A stretch of DNA of 64,000 nucleotides. Origin: Cryptomeria japonica. Taxonomy: Eukaryota > Streptophyta > Pinopsida > Cupressales > Cupressaceae. The stretch lies in the NCBI RefSeq assembly GCF_030272615.1, contig NC_081411.1, positions 829,578,160-829,642,159 of the forward strand. Reading direction: 5' to 3'. The notes under the pieces are model-generated. The model did not search any database. It was not told the DNA's origin and saw only the letters and a program-made list of their open reading frames with translations. Each line of letters begins with the position of its first letter. The first letter of the stretch is position 1. The position numbers and the translations under genes were made by a program. Of the stretch, positions 37,526-50,000 are shown piece by piece.

Positions 37526-38100
37526 CACTAATACATTTGGCCTCAAATTCTAATGAAATTTTTTGACAGACAAGGCATATTATGATCAAATTTGATTCTT
37601 TTTACAAAAATGCCTGAGTTCGTCAGAATTCCGACAGACGTTTCCATTAGAATTCTGACAAACTTGGGGATTTTTGTAAAAAGAATTGAATTTAATCACA
37701 ATATGCCTTGTCCATCAGAAACCTTCATCAGAACCTTTTGAAGCTATTCGTATGCATAGAAGCCTGTGATCGGGGTAGCACATGCCGATGAAATCCATCG
37801 GAAGGACTTACACTAGCGGCGAAGGGAATATTTTGTCTTGCCGATAGCCGTGAGGCTATCGGTAAGACATACACCGATGTAGACATGATGTATCGAGGGA
37901 GTTACACCGATAAGAAAGTCATCGGGGAAGGTCATTCACATCTCCAAAATAACTTTCTAGTTATCCCGATTCCCGATGAAATCATTGGAGAGACATACCC
38001 CAAAAAACACTATCCCAAGGAATGAAGGAGTAAGTTACATCGATGGTGCCGAAGAGAGAAATTACATCAGGGAGACCTAAGCCAATGAGTTATTATATCA
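37526..38100 (+). mobile_element. CACTA-2: left terminus and subterminal region
   Basis: CACTAATACATTTGGCC matches the inward-read right terminus of CACTA-1 (CACTAATATATTTGGCC), and similarity continues for over 100 bases (ATCAAATTTGA..., AAAAATGCC). Behind it an inverted repeat pairs 37565-37610 with 37670-37715. A CCGATG/ATCGG-rich stretch follows (37770-38050), as expected of CACTA subterminal transposase-binding repeats. The preceding triplet is TCA; no matching TAGTG-TCA end was found in the window. Confidence 0.72.
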
Positions 38101-38304
38101 AATTTTAAAAGTGAGCAAAGTGTTCCTATTTATTGCTCACAACAGGCTCGCACGCAACAAATAAATAGAATGCTAATCATTCCAAATTGAACACTGAATG
38201 CAATTGATTGAAGTTGCTTAGCTTCGATTCATTTTGGTAGGTAGAGTTAATCAACGGAGATTGAAGCTTTTAGTCTAGGAAGATAAGAGTTTTTAGTTGT
38301 AGAG

Positions 38305-41204
38305 ATGGAATCATCTAGCTTGACAGGAAGAAAGAGGTTGACGAAGAGTACATAATCAAAGGCCAAAATGCCTAAGATGAGGGAGGATGTCCCTGCTAGA
38401 AAATTGAATCAGGACATGATAGACTAATTGCAAGCACCCAGGCCAAAATCCAGGAGGTCAAAGAAACATTTGTCAGGAAGGGACCAATTGGAGGATAAGT
38501 ACAAGAATGTTGGGTACATTTGGAGAAAGGTGAGGGGATATGAGCTATTTTTATTTCATGGTCAACTAACTTAGGAAAACTAATTATTCCTAATGTTTTT
38601 GTAAATTTGAAAGTTTTGGAGATCTTGGTTAGAAACCATGACCTAGTGGGAAGATGTATTCGAGTCCTAGATGGGGATGCATTCATAATGTTTTTTGAAG
38701 GTACTATTAATGAAGTGTTCAATCTGGAGACTGGTTTTGACATGTTGTTGTCTTTTGGAGAATTGGAAGAAGAATACAGGCAAATGGATACTACATATTT
38801 GGGAGGCACGTAGGCCATTCATAGGAAAGAGCCAAGGATGCTTATAGAATAGGATGGGCCACCTTTCAACATTGACCTATTTAGACACTATTTGCAATAT
38901 ACTTACATGTCTTGTGGGTAATTGGGAGTGGACTTATGGTCTTGGCCTCTAATATTCAGATGTATGAACCCAGGCCTTTCGATTATGCTTCCTACTTGGT
39001 AATTAAACTACATGAGGGTTTTCTCGATCTCCAAGAAAATCCAAGCCCTCATGTCATATTCTATTCATTGTTGATGCACATTGTGTTGTTTATGGACATT
39101 TTTAGGGAATGTGGCCCAAATAACTAATTTTGCATACTAGAAACAAAGAAGGTGAAGAGCAACCAGTCTAGTTATGGACTTCCATTTGGGACTCTCGTTT
39201 CATGAGGTCCAATTATATTAAATTTGAGGAATGGATAGTTAAGCCTATTTGCAAAATATATGGTGTCCCATGTGATTATTCTATTTTAGATGAAATCAAA
39301 GCTTTTTGGAGACCAAAAGAATTTGATAGCAGAAAGATAGTAGACCATAATTGGGGTGATTGGTTTGTAAACAAAGACTTCACATGTTTTCAAATTTATG
39401 GGTTCGAAGGAACCCCATATATGTTGCCAAAGTGTGTTCCTAACAGAATTGCCTATTTGTAAATCATGAGGCAGTTGAGTGTTTCCAATGTGAAACACTT
39501 TGCAGATCGACGTAAGCAATCTTTTCTACCTGGCACTCTTAGTTTTAAGGATTGGACAATTATTTCTGCAAAAGCCTATGAAATTATTGATATAAAGTTG
39601 ATAGAAGAATATAATTTTTTTGAGCACTTTTCAAGAAAAAACTATGACCCAAAGGGGTATATTCATTCTTGCAAAAATAAGTAAAATCTAGGCAATTATC
39701 CTCATACTGGTTTGGAGGTAGAGGATGTATTTAAAAACATGGAGGAAATGAAAGCCCAGGCCATCATCGATGATTTAAATAGGCAATTGGAAGAAAGAAG
39801 GCAAAAGCTAAGGGAGATGGACTCTGAGGAAGAAGAATAAACTGTAGAAGATGAGACTGAGGATGTTGAGTTTGTTTCCAGGTCACAAGCAAAGGAAATA
39901 GAATAGACACAAAATGAGGATGATCAAATTATGGCCACATTGAAAATTAACCAAGATGTGAGGTTGGAGGAGCATACTCATTTTTGTGTTTGATGATGTA
40001 TTTGTTAAATCAAAAGAATTTAAAATATTTCTTTATAATTATAAAGGGAAAAGACTGAGAGAGTCAATCCCTAATGTGGCCCCTAAAAATGAGGTTGAAT
40101 TGAAAAGGAGGTTAAGAGCAGAAATTGATGCAAAATTGTCAACAATGACTCCTCAAAAGGGAAAACAATTATTAGCAGAGGCTGGAATAATAATTTTTCT
40201 AGGATGGGATATGAGTGTCTCATTTATCTTTGATAGTTTACTTCATTCTAAAAATAAAGATCTCAAATTGGATATTCAGGGAGTGAATGATATTTTCATT
40301 GGTTCTAGATTTGGCCAAGATGAAGAAGCTTTGTTGTTGTGGGCTTTGTACCCACCAAACAAAAGGCCAAAAATCATTAACATTGACAAGGCATTTGGTC
40401 ACATGATGAAGTTAAAAGTTGGTGAGATTGATCCTATCTTCTTTGCAGACATTGGAGTGGATATTTCAAAGTTTAATATAACACAGGTGGCAAGAGTGGT
40501 CTGAGAGAGAGATCAATACAAAGCTATGTACGAAGAAGTCCTTAGAAGAGGTGGTCAGATTGTTCCCCTATTGCCTTCCCTAGATAGCTCAAGATGGAAG
40601 AAGAAATGTGAAGAATTATAGCAGGAGAATCAAAGGATTCTCAAACAAATGCAAAATGTTAGATATGATACTGCTTCCTTCTTATTAAATAAAAGATTTG
40701 AAAAATTAAAGGGTTATCTAGGGAAGTTCTGGACTATTTTCCAAAAGAACATGGACAATATTGTGTCTCACAATAGGATCAAGAATAGGTTGGGTGTGAA
40801 GTTACATGAGAAAACTTCAGAAGGAACATATGCAAAAGAGTGATAAAATCAACACGCTCCTGGAAAAACATTGATTAGAATCTAATGAATGCAAGGAAAT
40901 GGTTAAACATGGAATTCTTGCATTAGTCAATCAGAGAGGGGAATTCAAGGATAAAGATAAATGGATTTTTGAATGTCAAAGTCTTCTTAATGTTGCCCTT
41001 AATGTTGCTCGGATGGATGGGATTGATTTAAAGGAGACCACAACACAAATTGAGTGGCTTATCACTTTCAAAATCATTGTTCGAGATGTCATCTTTGATG
41101 CAGATACTATCAAATCAAAGAATTATTTGGAGCATATTCAGAAGTGCGATCAAGTTCTGGGCAGTTATCCCTTGTGTTTAATGATTCAAATTGTGGTTCT
41201 TTAA
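38305..41204 (+). pseudogene. Decayed ORF of unknown transposon family (same family as 57604-59919)
   Basis: Starts at ATG 38305 (MESSSLTGRKRL). Coding sense persists, through about ten stops and frame slips, to 41204. Landmarks: FDYASYLVIKLHEGF and VIFYSLLMHIVLFMDIF (38950-39100), FTCFQIYGFEGTPYMLP (39380-39430) with MRQL after a stop, an acidic stretch (near 39800), then an open 172-codon block (39986-40504) and a C-terminal helical region (40649-41204). The GFEGxPxxLP...RQL signature recurs in the minus-strand ORF at 59338-59631, so this is a family rather than noise. It contains no RT, integrase or transposase motif. It lies behind the CACTA-2 terminus and may be its cargo, or a separate element whose LTRs I cannot define. 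Confidence 0.6.
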
Positions 41205-42460
41205 GAGCTTTATGTAATATGTTTTATGTGTTAGTTGTCAGCTAGATTAGTTAGATTAGTTAGTTAGTTTGTAATTAGGTTTTAGTTAGTTTGAGTCTTA
41301 ATGAAAGGGTATATCCTTTCACTTTCAACTAGAATTCTCATTTATATATATATGGAGAATTTCTTGAGAGAAGGGATAGAAGAAAAGTTATTATCATCTT
41401 TGAAGACATTTTTAATGCAATACTTTGAGTTTTATTTGTTGAAAATGCTACACTACTGAAGTATATTATAGGTTGATTCTCTCATGTTATCTATTTTCTA
41501 TGAAGATCGGATATTTTATTTATCTTTGATGACATCTATTTGTTCAATCATTTGATTAGTTCCTTGAGATCAATCTATTTTCTTTATATTGCTTCAATGT
41601 GCTTTCTTATGTTTTTATGATTTAAAGTAAATTGCAATTCGAGTATCACTATCAAAGATTGGTTGTCAAGTTCCATTATGTCTTGTTGGTATTTCAAAGA
41701 AAAGTTAAAAACAACAAGACTAACTGTAACCTTTTACTTTGGTTATAATTCATATAGATTCCCATGAAGTGATAGTCTTGTTCAAGAGCAAGTTAAAACT
41801 GTCTCCCGGGTTATACATAGAATCAATTGATTGAATCAATAAGAAGTCAATAAGGGGTGAAGGCACTGGTCTGATTATGATTTTGAAGTGGTTAATCAAG
41901 TATTTCCAAAAGTAAGATTTATATTTATGATTTATCAATAAAGAAATTTTTGTTTCGAGGTAGTTGTATTCAAGTAAATAATTCATAATTTCCAACACTT
42001 GCTTGATTGTGATAAGAAGTGTAATTTGATAAATCTCTGGATTTATTTGCCATCTGGAGAAGATCATGAAGTTTTAAATTCGCTATAGAAAATCCTTAGG
42101 TTCAAGGTACAGGTTCACCCGCCTAGGTCTAGCGAAGCTTGAAGTGCAGGGGAACTTGATCAAAGTGATTGTTCACATTTGTTGGCTAGAACTGATTTGA
42201 AACCACTAAGAGAAGTGGCAAAACTCATTGGTTTCCAATCTCTGGTTTTGGGAACCAACAAAACCTTTATTTGTAATATTTATTTAATTCATTTTGGATA
42301 TTTAATAACAAAAAAATTGAAAGACGAAAATTGCAAATTTCCTTACTGAATTATTTTTTAATGTATTTAATCAATGTTTATAGTCTATGATCTAATAGAA
42401 TCCACAACGGAAGGAATGTGAGAAACCGATCTATTAGAAAAAAATCTCTCTTTAAACTTG
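41205..42460. other. Non-coding, LTR-like sequence
   Basis: Contains TTTATATATATATGGAGAA (near 41340) followed by purine-rich leader-like sequence, which resembles an LTR promoter and R region. I cannot find a matching second copy, so the class is open. Confidence 0.35.
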
Positions 42461-43040
42461 TTCTCTCATTTGAATTGGACTATTGTAATTGATATGCCAC
42501 TTACCAACCACCTCTTAATCCTACACTTTACCTAGGAAGAGAACCTTTCATAGAATATTTCATATGATCGTTGTTCTTACAAGAGTTATTTCCCATATCT
42601 ATGTCACCTTTTTTTCTCACTCATGCCCACTCTATCTCTAACTCGATATCTTCATCTCCTCCTCTCTATCTGTATCTCTACATCTCTACATCTCTTTCTT
42701 ATTAACTCCATGAATCTTGCTCTATATTTATCTCTCTATTGTCTCCTCTCTTCTCTCATTTGAATTGGACTATTGTAATTGATATGCCACTTACCAACCA
42801 CCTCTTAATCCTACACTTTACCTAGGAAGAGAACCTTTCATAGAATATTTCATATGATCGTTGTTCTTACAAGAGTTATTTCCCATATCTATGTCACCTT
42901 TTTTTCTCACTCATGCCCACTCTATCTCTAACTCGATATCTTCATCTCCTCCTCTCTATCTGTATCTCTACATCTCTACATCTCTTTCTTATTAACTCCA
43001 TGAATCTTGCTCTATATTTATCTCTCTATTGTCTCCTCTC
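42461..43040. repeat. Exact 290-bp tandem duplication
   Basis: 42461-42750 and 42751-43040 read identically wherever compared, starting TTCTCTCATTTGAATTGGAC and ending GTCTCCTCTC. The first half of each unit is ordinary sequence, the second half CT-rich. In a region otherwise full of old mutations this means a very recent event or an assembly artefact. Confidence 0.92.
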
Positions 43041-43324
43041 TTTTCTATCTCTTTGTATCCATATATCTTTGGCTTTGTCTACCTCTCTCTATCTATCTAT
43101 ATCTTTGTTTATATCACTCCCTCTCTCTATAGAATTAACTTCATCTCTCCCTCCATCTCTCCTACTCTATATATTTATCTCTATTTATCTCTCTCTCCCC
43201 TTACTCTATATCTTTATTATCTCTACCTCTCTCTTTGTTTGGTCCATCTATCATGCTCTATATCTCTTTCTCTCCATCTCTTTCTCACTCCTCTATATCT
43301 CTTTGTATCCATCTCTCTCTAACT

Positions 43325-43365
<41 letters not shown>

Positions 43366-43669
43366 CATTCATCTTTATCTCTCCTTATCTCACTCTATCT
43401 ATATCACTTCCTCCATCTCTCTCATTCACTCTATTTTTTCTTCAATCTCTCTTACTTTGTATCTTTATCACTCCTCTATCTCTATTTCTCTCTCTATCTC
43501 CCTCTCAGTCCTCTCTCTATCTCTTTCTATCCATATATTTATTTGTCTTTATCTCTCTATATCTCCCCCTCTCTCCCTATCCATCTTCTTCTCTATATAT
43601 TGATCTATCTCTTTCTCTCCATCTCTTTCTCACTCCTCTATATCTCTTTGTATCCATCTCTCTCTAACT

Positions 43670-43716
<47 letters not shown>

Positions 43717-44011
43717 CCCATTCCTCTTTATCTCTCCTTATCTCACTTTGTCTCTCTCATTCACTCTATTTTTTCTTCCATCTCTCGTACTTTGTATCTT
43801 TATCACTCCTCTATCTCTATTCTCTCTTTATTTCCCTCTCACTCCTCTCTCTATCTCTTTCTATCCATATCTTTCTTTGTCTTTATCTCTCTATCTCTTC
43901 CTATCTCTCCCTCTCTCCTTATCCATCTTCCTCTCTATATATTGATCTATCTCTTTCTCTCCATCTCTTTCTCACTCCTCTATATCTCTTTGTATCCATT
44001 TCTCTCTAACT

Positions 44012-44070
<59 letters not shown>

Positions 44071-44425
44071 CCCATTCTTCTTTATCTCTCATTATCTCAC
44101 TCTATCTATATCACTTCCTTTGTCTCTCTCATTCACTCTATTTTTTATTCTATCTCTCATACTTCGTATCTTTATCACTCCTATATCTCCCTCTCACTCC
44201 TCTCTCTATCTCTTTCTATCCATATCTTTCTTTGTCTTTATCTCTCCATCTCTTCCTATCTCTCTATATCTTTCTCTCTCTCCCTATCCATCTTCCTCTC
44301 TATATATTGATCTATCTCCCTTTCTCTCCACCTCTCTATATATTGATCTATCCCTCTCTCCTCCATCTAAACCATTATCTTCTCACCCCATCTCTCTCTC
44401 ACCCTTCCCAATTCTATTTCTCCCT
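43041..44425. repeat. CT-rich higher-order tandem repeat
   Basis: Nearly pure pyrimidine on the plus strand. Units of about 342-345 bp start at 43261, 43606 and 43948 with a partial unit at about 44312. Each unit holds a pure (CT)n run (43331-43362, 43676-43711, 44018-44065), longest in the third. The long open frame across it (42913-44310, Leu/Ser/Ile/Tyr only) is produced by composition and is not a gene. Confidence 0.93.
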
Positions 44426-45069
44426 CTCTATCTGTATTGCAAACATAACATGAGCCTGATTATCATTTTCAATCATCTTTGGATCCCTACAAGTGGATCC
44501 ATAGTTGATTTAAAATTATATATTCTCCATTGAAACCTTTGTTGCACAAATAACATCATTTGTTGAAGAGCCCAGTAATTAACCTCATGTACTACACACA
44601 TGTATGCAAACCAATACATCAATTTTTTTCCTAATTAACCTTTGAAGCCTTTTCGGCATACCCATTGCACACCAAAAGTGCAATTGCTAGTCTTATATAC
44701 ATCTAATTTGAATGGATTTTCACCTCATGAATGTTCATTCTTTTGCAAGTTGACTATGTTGTATTCCCCAGTATTCACTTACAATTATTACTCTTGATTG
44801 TTATATATGATGATTAACTTTTAACGATTGTGTTGAGTTACCATATCAAACTTAGTTGTTTTGATAGTTTGTATATGAACTATTTTAAATTTCAACTCTT
44901 GAACCTTTTGTATTCATTATATGATAGAGTTAAACAGTAAGAAAATTTGGTCATTATGCCTACTTGATAAAGTAGAAGTTAATTGGGCCAATATGCACAA
45001 GATGAATAATTTATTAATAATTACTTACCTATATGGATCTCTCATATCTCATTTATTAAGTTGTAACTT
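44426..45069. other. Unassigned spacer
   Basis: No gene, terminal repeat or array is visible. It lies between the CT-rich repeat and the LINE 3' tail. Confidence 0.5.
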
Positions 45070-45239
45070 GTTTTTTATTAAGGTAAAAATAGGTTTTGAA
45101 GGGGCCCCGAAACCATTTACAATAGATCCTTATGAGAGAAAAGCCTTAAGAAACTAAAAGGAACATAAATTAGAGAAACCGACAAAGCAACTAGAAAAAC
45201 TAGTGAAGACCAGCCAAACAAAACAAAGCACAGAAGGAA

Positions 45240-47005
45240 CTATTTTATGTTTTTTAGGGCATTAGCCAAGTTACTACTAATCCCATACAGATCTTTGATA
45301 TTATCCCTAAGATTAGGGATTTCCTTAGCAGACACCACATCAACTTTCTTCAAGCTCGCCCGAGTTCTCTTAGCCGCTCCACTAGGAGTAGAATCCCCAA
45401 TTCTGGTCTCAATAGCATCTTCATCAATTTCGAGGTCCACCACTGGTTTGGGAGAACTGGAGCTTTCAATGACCTTAGAGATTTCCTCTAGGTTCTTGGT
45501 AACAGCAGTCAGAATGTTTGAAATCATTCCAAGTAGGTTTTTCATTGTCGCTTTACCTTCTTCCAGCTTGTCAATCTGAACTGCCATCTTCTTAGCTTTT
45601 TCCTCCATGTCCTGCTTCCATTGCTTCTGGTTCCTATCATCTTCCTTCCTTTTCTCATCCATCTGGTTGCCATTTTTTTTTCCATATTCTTCAAAAATTC
45701 ATAAGTCCACCTGTCAAAACCCAATCTAGCCTTGGTAAGGTTTTTGAGGTTATCCAGGAATAACCCTTCTCCAGCACCCTCCTTATCCTTACTCAGACTA
45801 TCCTTAACCGTTTCCTTCTCATGTTTCTTAATCTTCTCCCTCTTAGAATTTGTTTCTTTTTCCTCAATAACCTTATCTTCCTTATCCACCATAGTCTGGC
45901 TATTGACATTGCCTAAGCTAGCACTGTGAATTGGACTATCTTGGTTGGACACATCCTCAGCTCCCACATCCTCATCTTTCCAACTTTTCTCACCTTTAGA
46001 TTCATTTGTTTCCATTTCATTGCCATCTTTTCCGATATCCTATGTTTCATTCTTGTCCACTTGGGTTTTCATCCCAGTAGCACTCTTTCTCTTTTTTCTT
46101 TGAGTAGGCTCTTCCTTGCTGGGACCACCTTCCTCCAACTTTCTCTTGCCTTTCCCTAGAGAAGCAGATAGTCTCTTGTTTTCCTGAATGGCAAGGATTT
46201 TATAGTGCTCATAAATGAGCAGGATGAGGCCATAATGTAGCACCAGGTTCAAAGGATTCTTGTTGTGTTTATTGAGAGACCTCGACAAAGACCTAAAGAG
46301 GTAGTAGGCTAGGGATACCCTTTTCTCATGCCTAAAGTGGTTTAAAAGCACAAAATGATAAGTATGGGCCCTAGTAAAGGGACCCTCTAGTGTTATGTAT
46401 TCCATGATAGCATTCAACACCTAGCCCTAGATTTTTTTTATGTTGGAGGCATTATAATAACCCCCCATGGCTTTACCAATTTTATCCCTCTCTTTCTCCT
46501 TATGCAGAATAAGTTTAACCATGTTATTGGAAACTTTTAGATCTCTAAAAAAATTGAGACCTAAGTGGGGCATACTCGTTACAGTTGCTATGAGGCCCGC
46601 ATCCAATTTGAACCTCACACCATGGATTTTAAAAGACCCATTACTCCAATTTTCAGTTATTTTGGAGACTGCAAGATTAACCCTACCTTTGTCATAATCA
46701 GCCAGCTTCTCCATAAAATTCGCCAGGTACCCTTTTTCCAGCTTCGTCCATACTTTTGGCATATCCTTCCATCTAGATATGTTATCTAGTTCCTCCCTCC
46801 TTAGATCCCCTCCCATTTTCAAATTCAAAATGTCACCTCTGTTCTTCTGCAAACTTAGAGCTTTTTTCTCGTTGTCTCTCGAGATTTTGAAAATGATAAC
46901 CAATATAGTGTGTGGAAAGTTAATATCTTTGATTATGATTCTTCCACTTTGCCAAGTAATCATAACCTTTCTATAAATGCATAAATTAATCATTTCAACT
47001 ATCAT
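45240..47005 (-). pseudogene. LINE third ORF: unknown transposon-protein-like product
   Basis: ATG at 47005 overlaps the RNase H stop by 11 nt (ATGATAGTTGA), so both frames touch. It would encode about 585 residues. A helical head includes KVWTKLEKGYLANFMEKLAD, GSFKIHGVRFKLDAGLIATV and LNLVLHYGLILLIYEHY (46040-46750). Then come a Lys/Glu-rich linker (45850-46140) and a coiled-coil tail (EEKAKKMAVQIDKLEEGK) ending at 45240. Damage: in-frame stops at 46427 and 46040, and a frame slip in a run of nine A (about 45680). The first half recalls the 'putative plant transposon protein' domain and the ORF families at 26.2-29.3 and 38.3-41.2 kb in layout; sequence homology is not certain. A later insertion into the LINE tail is the alternative. 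Confidence 0.65.
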
Positions 47006-50000
47006 AATTGTTCAGTCCTTCTTTCCCCGTGAATCTATCTTTTCTTAGGAGATCTTTAAAACTAAAATTAATATCATCTTCCCCATCCCAAGTAGTATGA
47101 GCTTCGAAATTAATGCCTAGGTTTGCCAGGCCATCTATAACCAAATTTCTCTCTCTAAAGGCATGTTCTATTATTATAACTTTAAAGCTATCAATAATCT
47201 CTCTAGCTTTAAAAATTATGTTTTCTATAGACCAAGAAGGCTTGGTTTCCCCCTTCAAGCACTTGATAATATTTAGAGAGTCTCCCTCAAGCCATAAGTT
47301 GTCATGATTTAGGTTCTTAGAAATTATCAGAGTATTCAAAGCTGTTGAGGCTTCAACATAATGACTAGTTTGACTTCCTAGAGAACCAGCAAAATTCCTA
47401 ACAATGCCCCCATAACTAGCTTTACCTAGATTCCCCTTCAATGCCCCATCAAAGTTGGCCTTTATCCATCCCCGAAGAGGAAAGCACCACACAAAACCTT
47501 CCCTCCCCTTCTCCTTACTTGCTTTGGTGATAGAAAGATTCCATCTATCATTGAAGTCATCTTCAGCAGCTACACCATGATCAGTACCATTGAGACATTC
47601 GAATATACCTCTATATATTTTATCTACCACAACTGCTAGGTTATCACTTTTATCCCTAAAGATCCTATTATTGTGCTCCTTCCATATGTTCTAGATAACA
47701 TAAGGGAAAGTAAGTTTCCAAAGCTCCACAATCTTAGGGTTGGAATTAGGATAGTACCATTGTTGCTAGGACTCACCTCAAGAATTCGGGAAAATCCAAC
47801 TCAACTTCCACCTACTGAAAATAATTTTCCAAATTTCCTGGTTGAAAGTACACTGGTGGAGAATGTGGCAAGTTGACTCTTCATCCCTACAACAAAGAGA
47901 ACACCTATTAGGAAAAACAAATCCTCTCTTTTTAAGGTTGTCCAAAGTCAGCACCTTATTTTGGATAAAGATCCAGAAAAAGATATTAACTTTACGTATT
48001 AATTTTTTATTCCATACTTTAGCCCAAATATGAATCTCTTCCAAAAATTTGTTGTGGATAGCCATAGTCGAAGACATAGAGTAATTTCCATCCAAAGTCT
48101 CCCTCCAAATCAAACTATCCTCTTTGTTGTCCCTCAAAATTTTAGAAGAAAGCAAAATCTCAACAAACTTTAAACCCGGACAATGCTGGCTAAACTCAAT
48201 CCAATTCCCATTTCTCCAGTAGTCTCTTACCAAACCCCCATGCCTATTTTTGAACCAATCTTTCTAGTCATTAAGGATTGGAATTGGGTGAACTCACAAA
48301 GCTGGTTCCCACTTTTTGGTACATCCTGATTTTTGCTGAAATCATACATTTTTAAAAAAATATAATGATTTAAGCTTTAAGAGGTCCCATTTGAAGTAAT
48401 TAATTGAAGAGAGTTAGATCAAAGGCTCTTAGATAAAAAATTCTTGGATAGAACCTCTCTACTTCTAAATCATACTTGCAATGGAGTCTCCTTTGCATCT
48501 ATCAAATGCTGATAAAAAACCAATTTTACATTAGCTTTTGAGGGGTCAAACAAATTCATTTGGAAGTTTTGTTTTCTTAAGGATTTAGTCCTTATTATAA
48601 GCTTTCCAAATAGTATAATTTTTAGTATATTTAATTTCATTAATATATTTTTATTTTATTTTTTATGAATGTGGGTTTTTCACCAAACATGAACTTCTTT
48701 GTTCAATGCATTGGGAAAAATAGTAAAATAATTCAAAAAAATTCAAAAAAATATCTATGCCCTAGGTATTGATGTCTTCTTTCTAACAAAAAAAATAAAA
48801 CCGAATTTTGATATATATAGAACAAGTTATGTGTTCAAACGTACACCTATATCTAAATTATAATTAGTCGGACTTCAAAACTTAATAAAATAAAAATTAT
48901 TCAACATATCACTATCAAATCAACTACATGCCCTTGGTATTGATGTTGCAAACCCAAATTTAAAAGAGATAAGTTTTTATCATTTATAGAAAAAAAGTTG
49001 TATGTTTCGGGATGCTCATCACTCTTAAAAAATGTTGTTTGCTGTAAAAAACTACTTTTGAGGGAGATGGAAAAATCAATAAAATTTTATTCAAAAAAAA
49101 TTGAAAAAACTATATTTAGAATCTACAAAAAAGATGTTACAAATCACTAGTTTACATCATCTTCAAATTATTAATGGTTTAAAAGTTATAGGTGTCGGAA
49201 AGTGAAGATTTTTTGCAAAATGTTCATCTAAGTGTCAAAGTTGTCAAAAAGTGGGAACCAGTATTGTGAGTTCACCCAATTTCCTCCAAAGGTTTATCCA
49301 TAAGCCATTTGTCTTCCCAGAATCTTATACTTCTTCCATTCCCCAAATTCCACATTCTACTAACAGCAGCCCAACTTTTAGCCAATTGAACTGCATTCCA
49401 AATTGCAGACCCTTCAACTGTAAAAGATTTATCTAGAAATTCTTCCTGAGAAGGTTGCATGTGAAGATATTTCTTTTTCCAGATTAAATTCCACTCTCTT
49501 TCCTCCCCTTTCATTCTCCAAATTTGTTTTACTAATAAGGCATTATTCATAGAGCTAATATTCCTTAAGCTCAACCCTCCAGAGGCCTTGGGAGAATAGC
49601 ATTTGTTCCACACAATAAGGGGGATTCTATTCTTGTCTTCTATTCCCGACCAAAGAAACTTTTTTTGGATTCTTTCAATTGCCTCTACAAACTTTCTAGG
49701 GATTTTAAACAAACTAAGAGCATAAATAGGCAAATTTTGGAGAGTAGATTTAAGCAACGTCACCTTGCCCACTTGACTAAGGATAGCCCCTTTCCAACCT
49801 TCCAGTTTAGAGTTGAACTTGTCAACTAGCTTAATCCAAAAGTTATCCATAGGCTTAAAACAAAGGGGAAGCCCCAAGTAAGTAGAGGGAAACTCATCAA
49901 TTTTACATCCAAGAATTCTTTCAATCCTACATTGTCTTTGAATAGGGGTGTTGATGAAGAACATAGAGCTCTTATCCCAATTAATTTTTTTACCGGAAGC

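Noticed and set aside
43331-44065. Possible CRISPR-like spaced repeats
   Set aside because: Units are degenerate CT microsatellite without constant repeats or unique spacers, and the context is a plant genome.
42913-44310. 465-codon open frame made of Leu, Ser, Ile, Tyr and Pro, looking like a membrane protein
   Set aside because: It lies entirely in CT-rich tandem repeats; the composition keeps stops away in several frames, and overlapping frames are open too.
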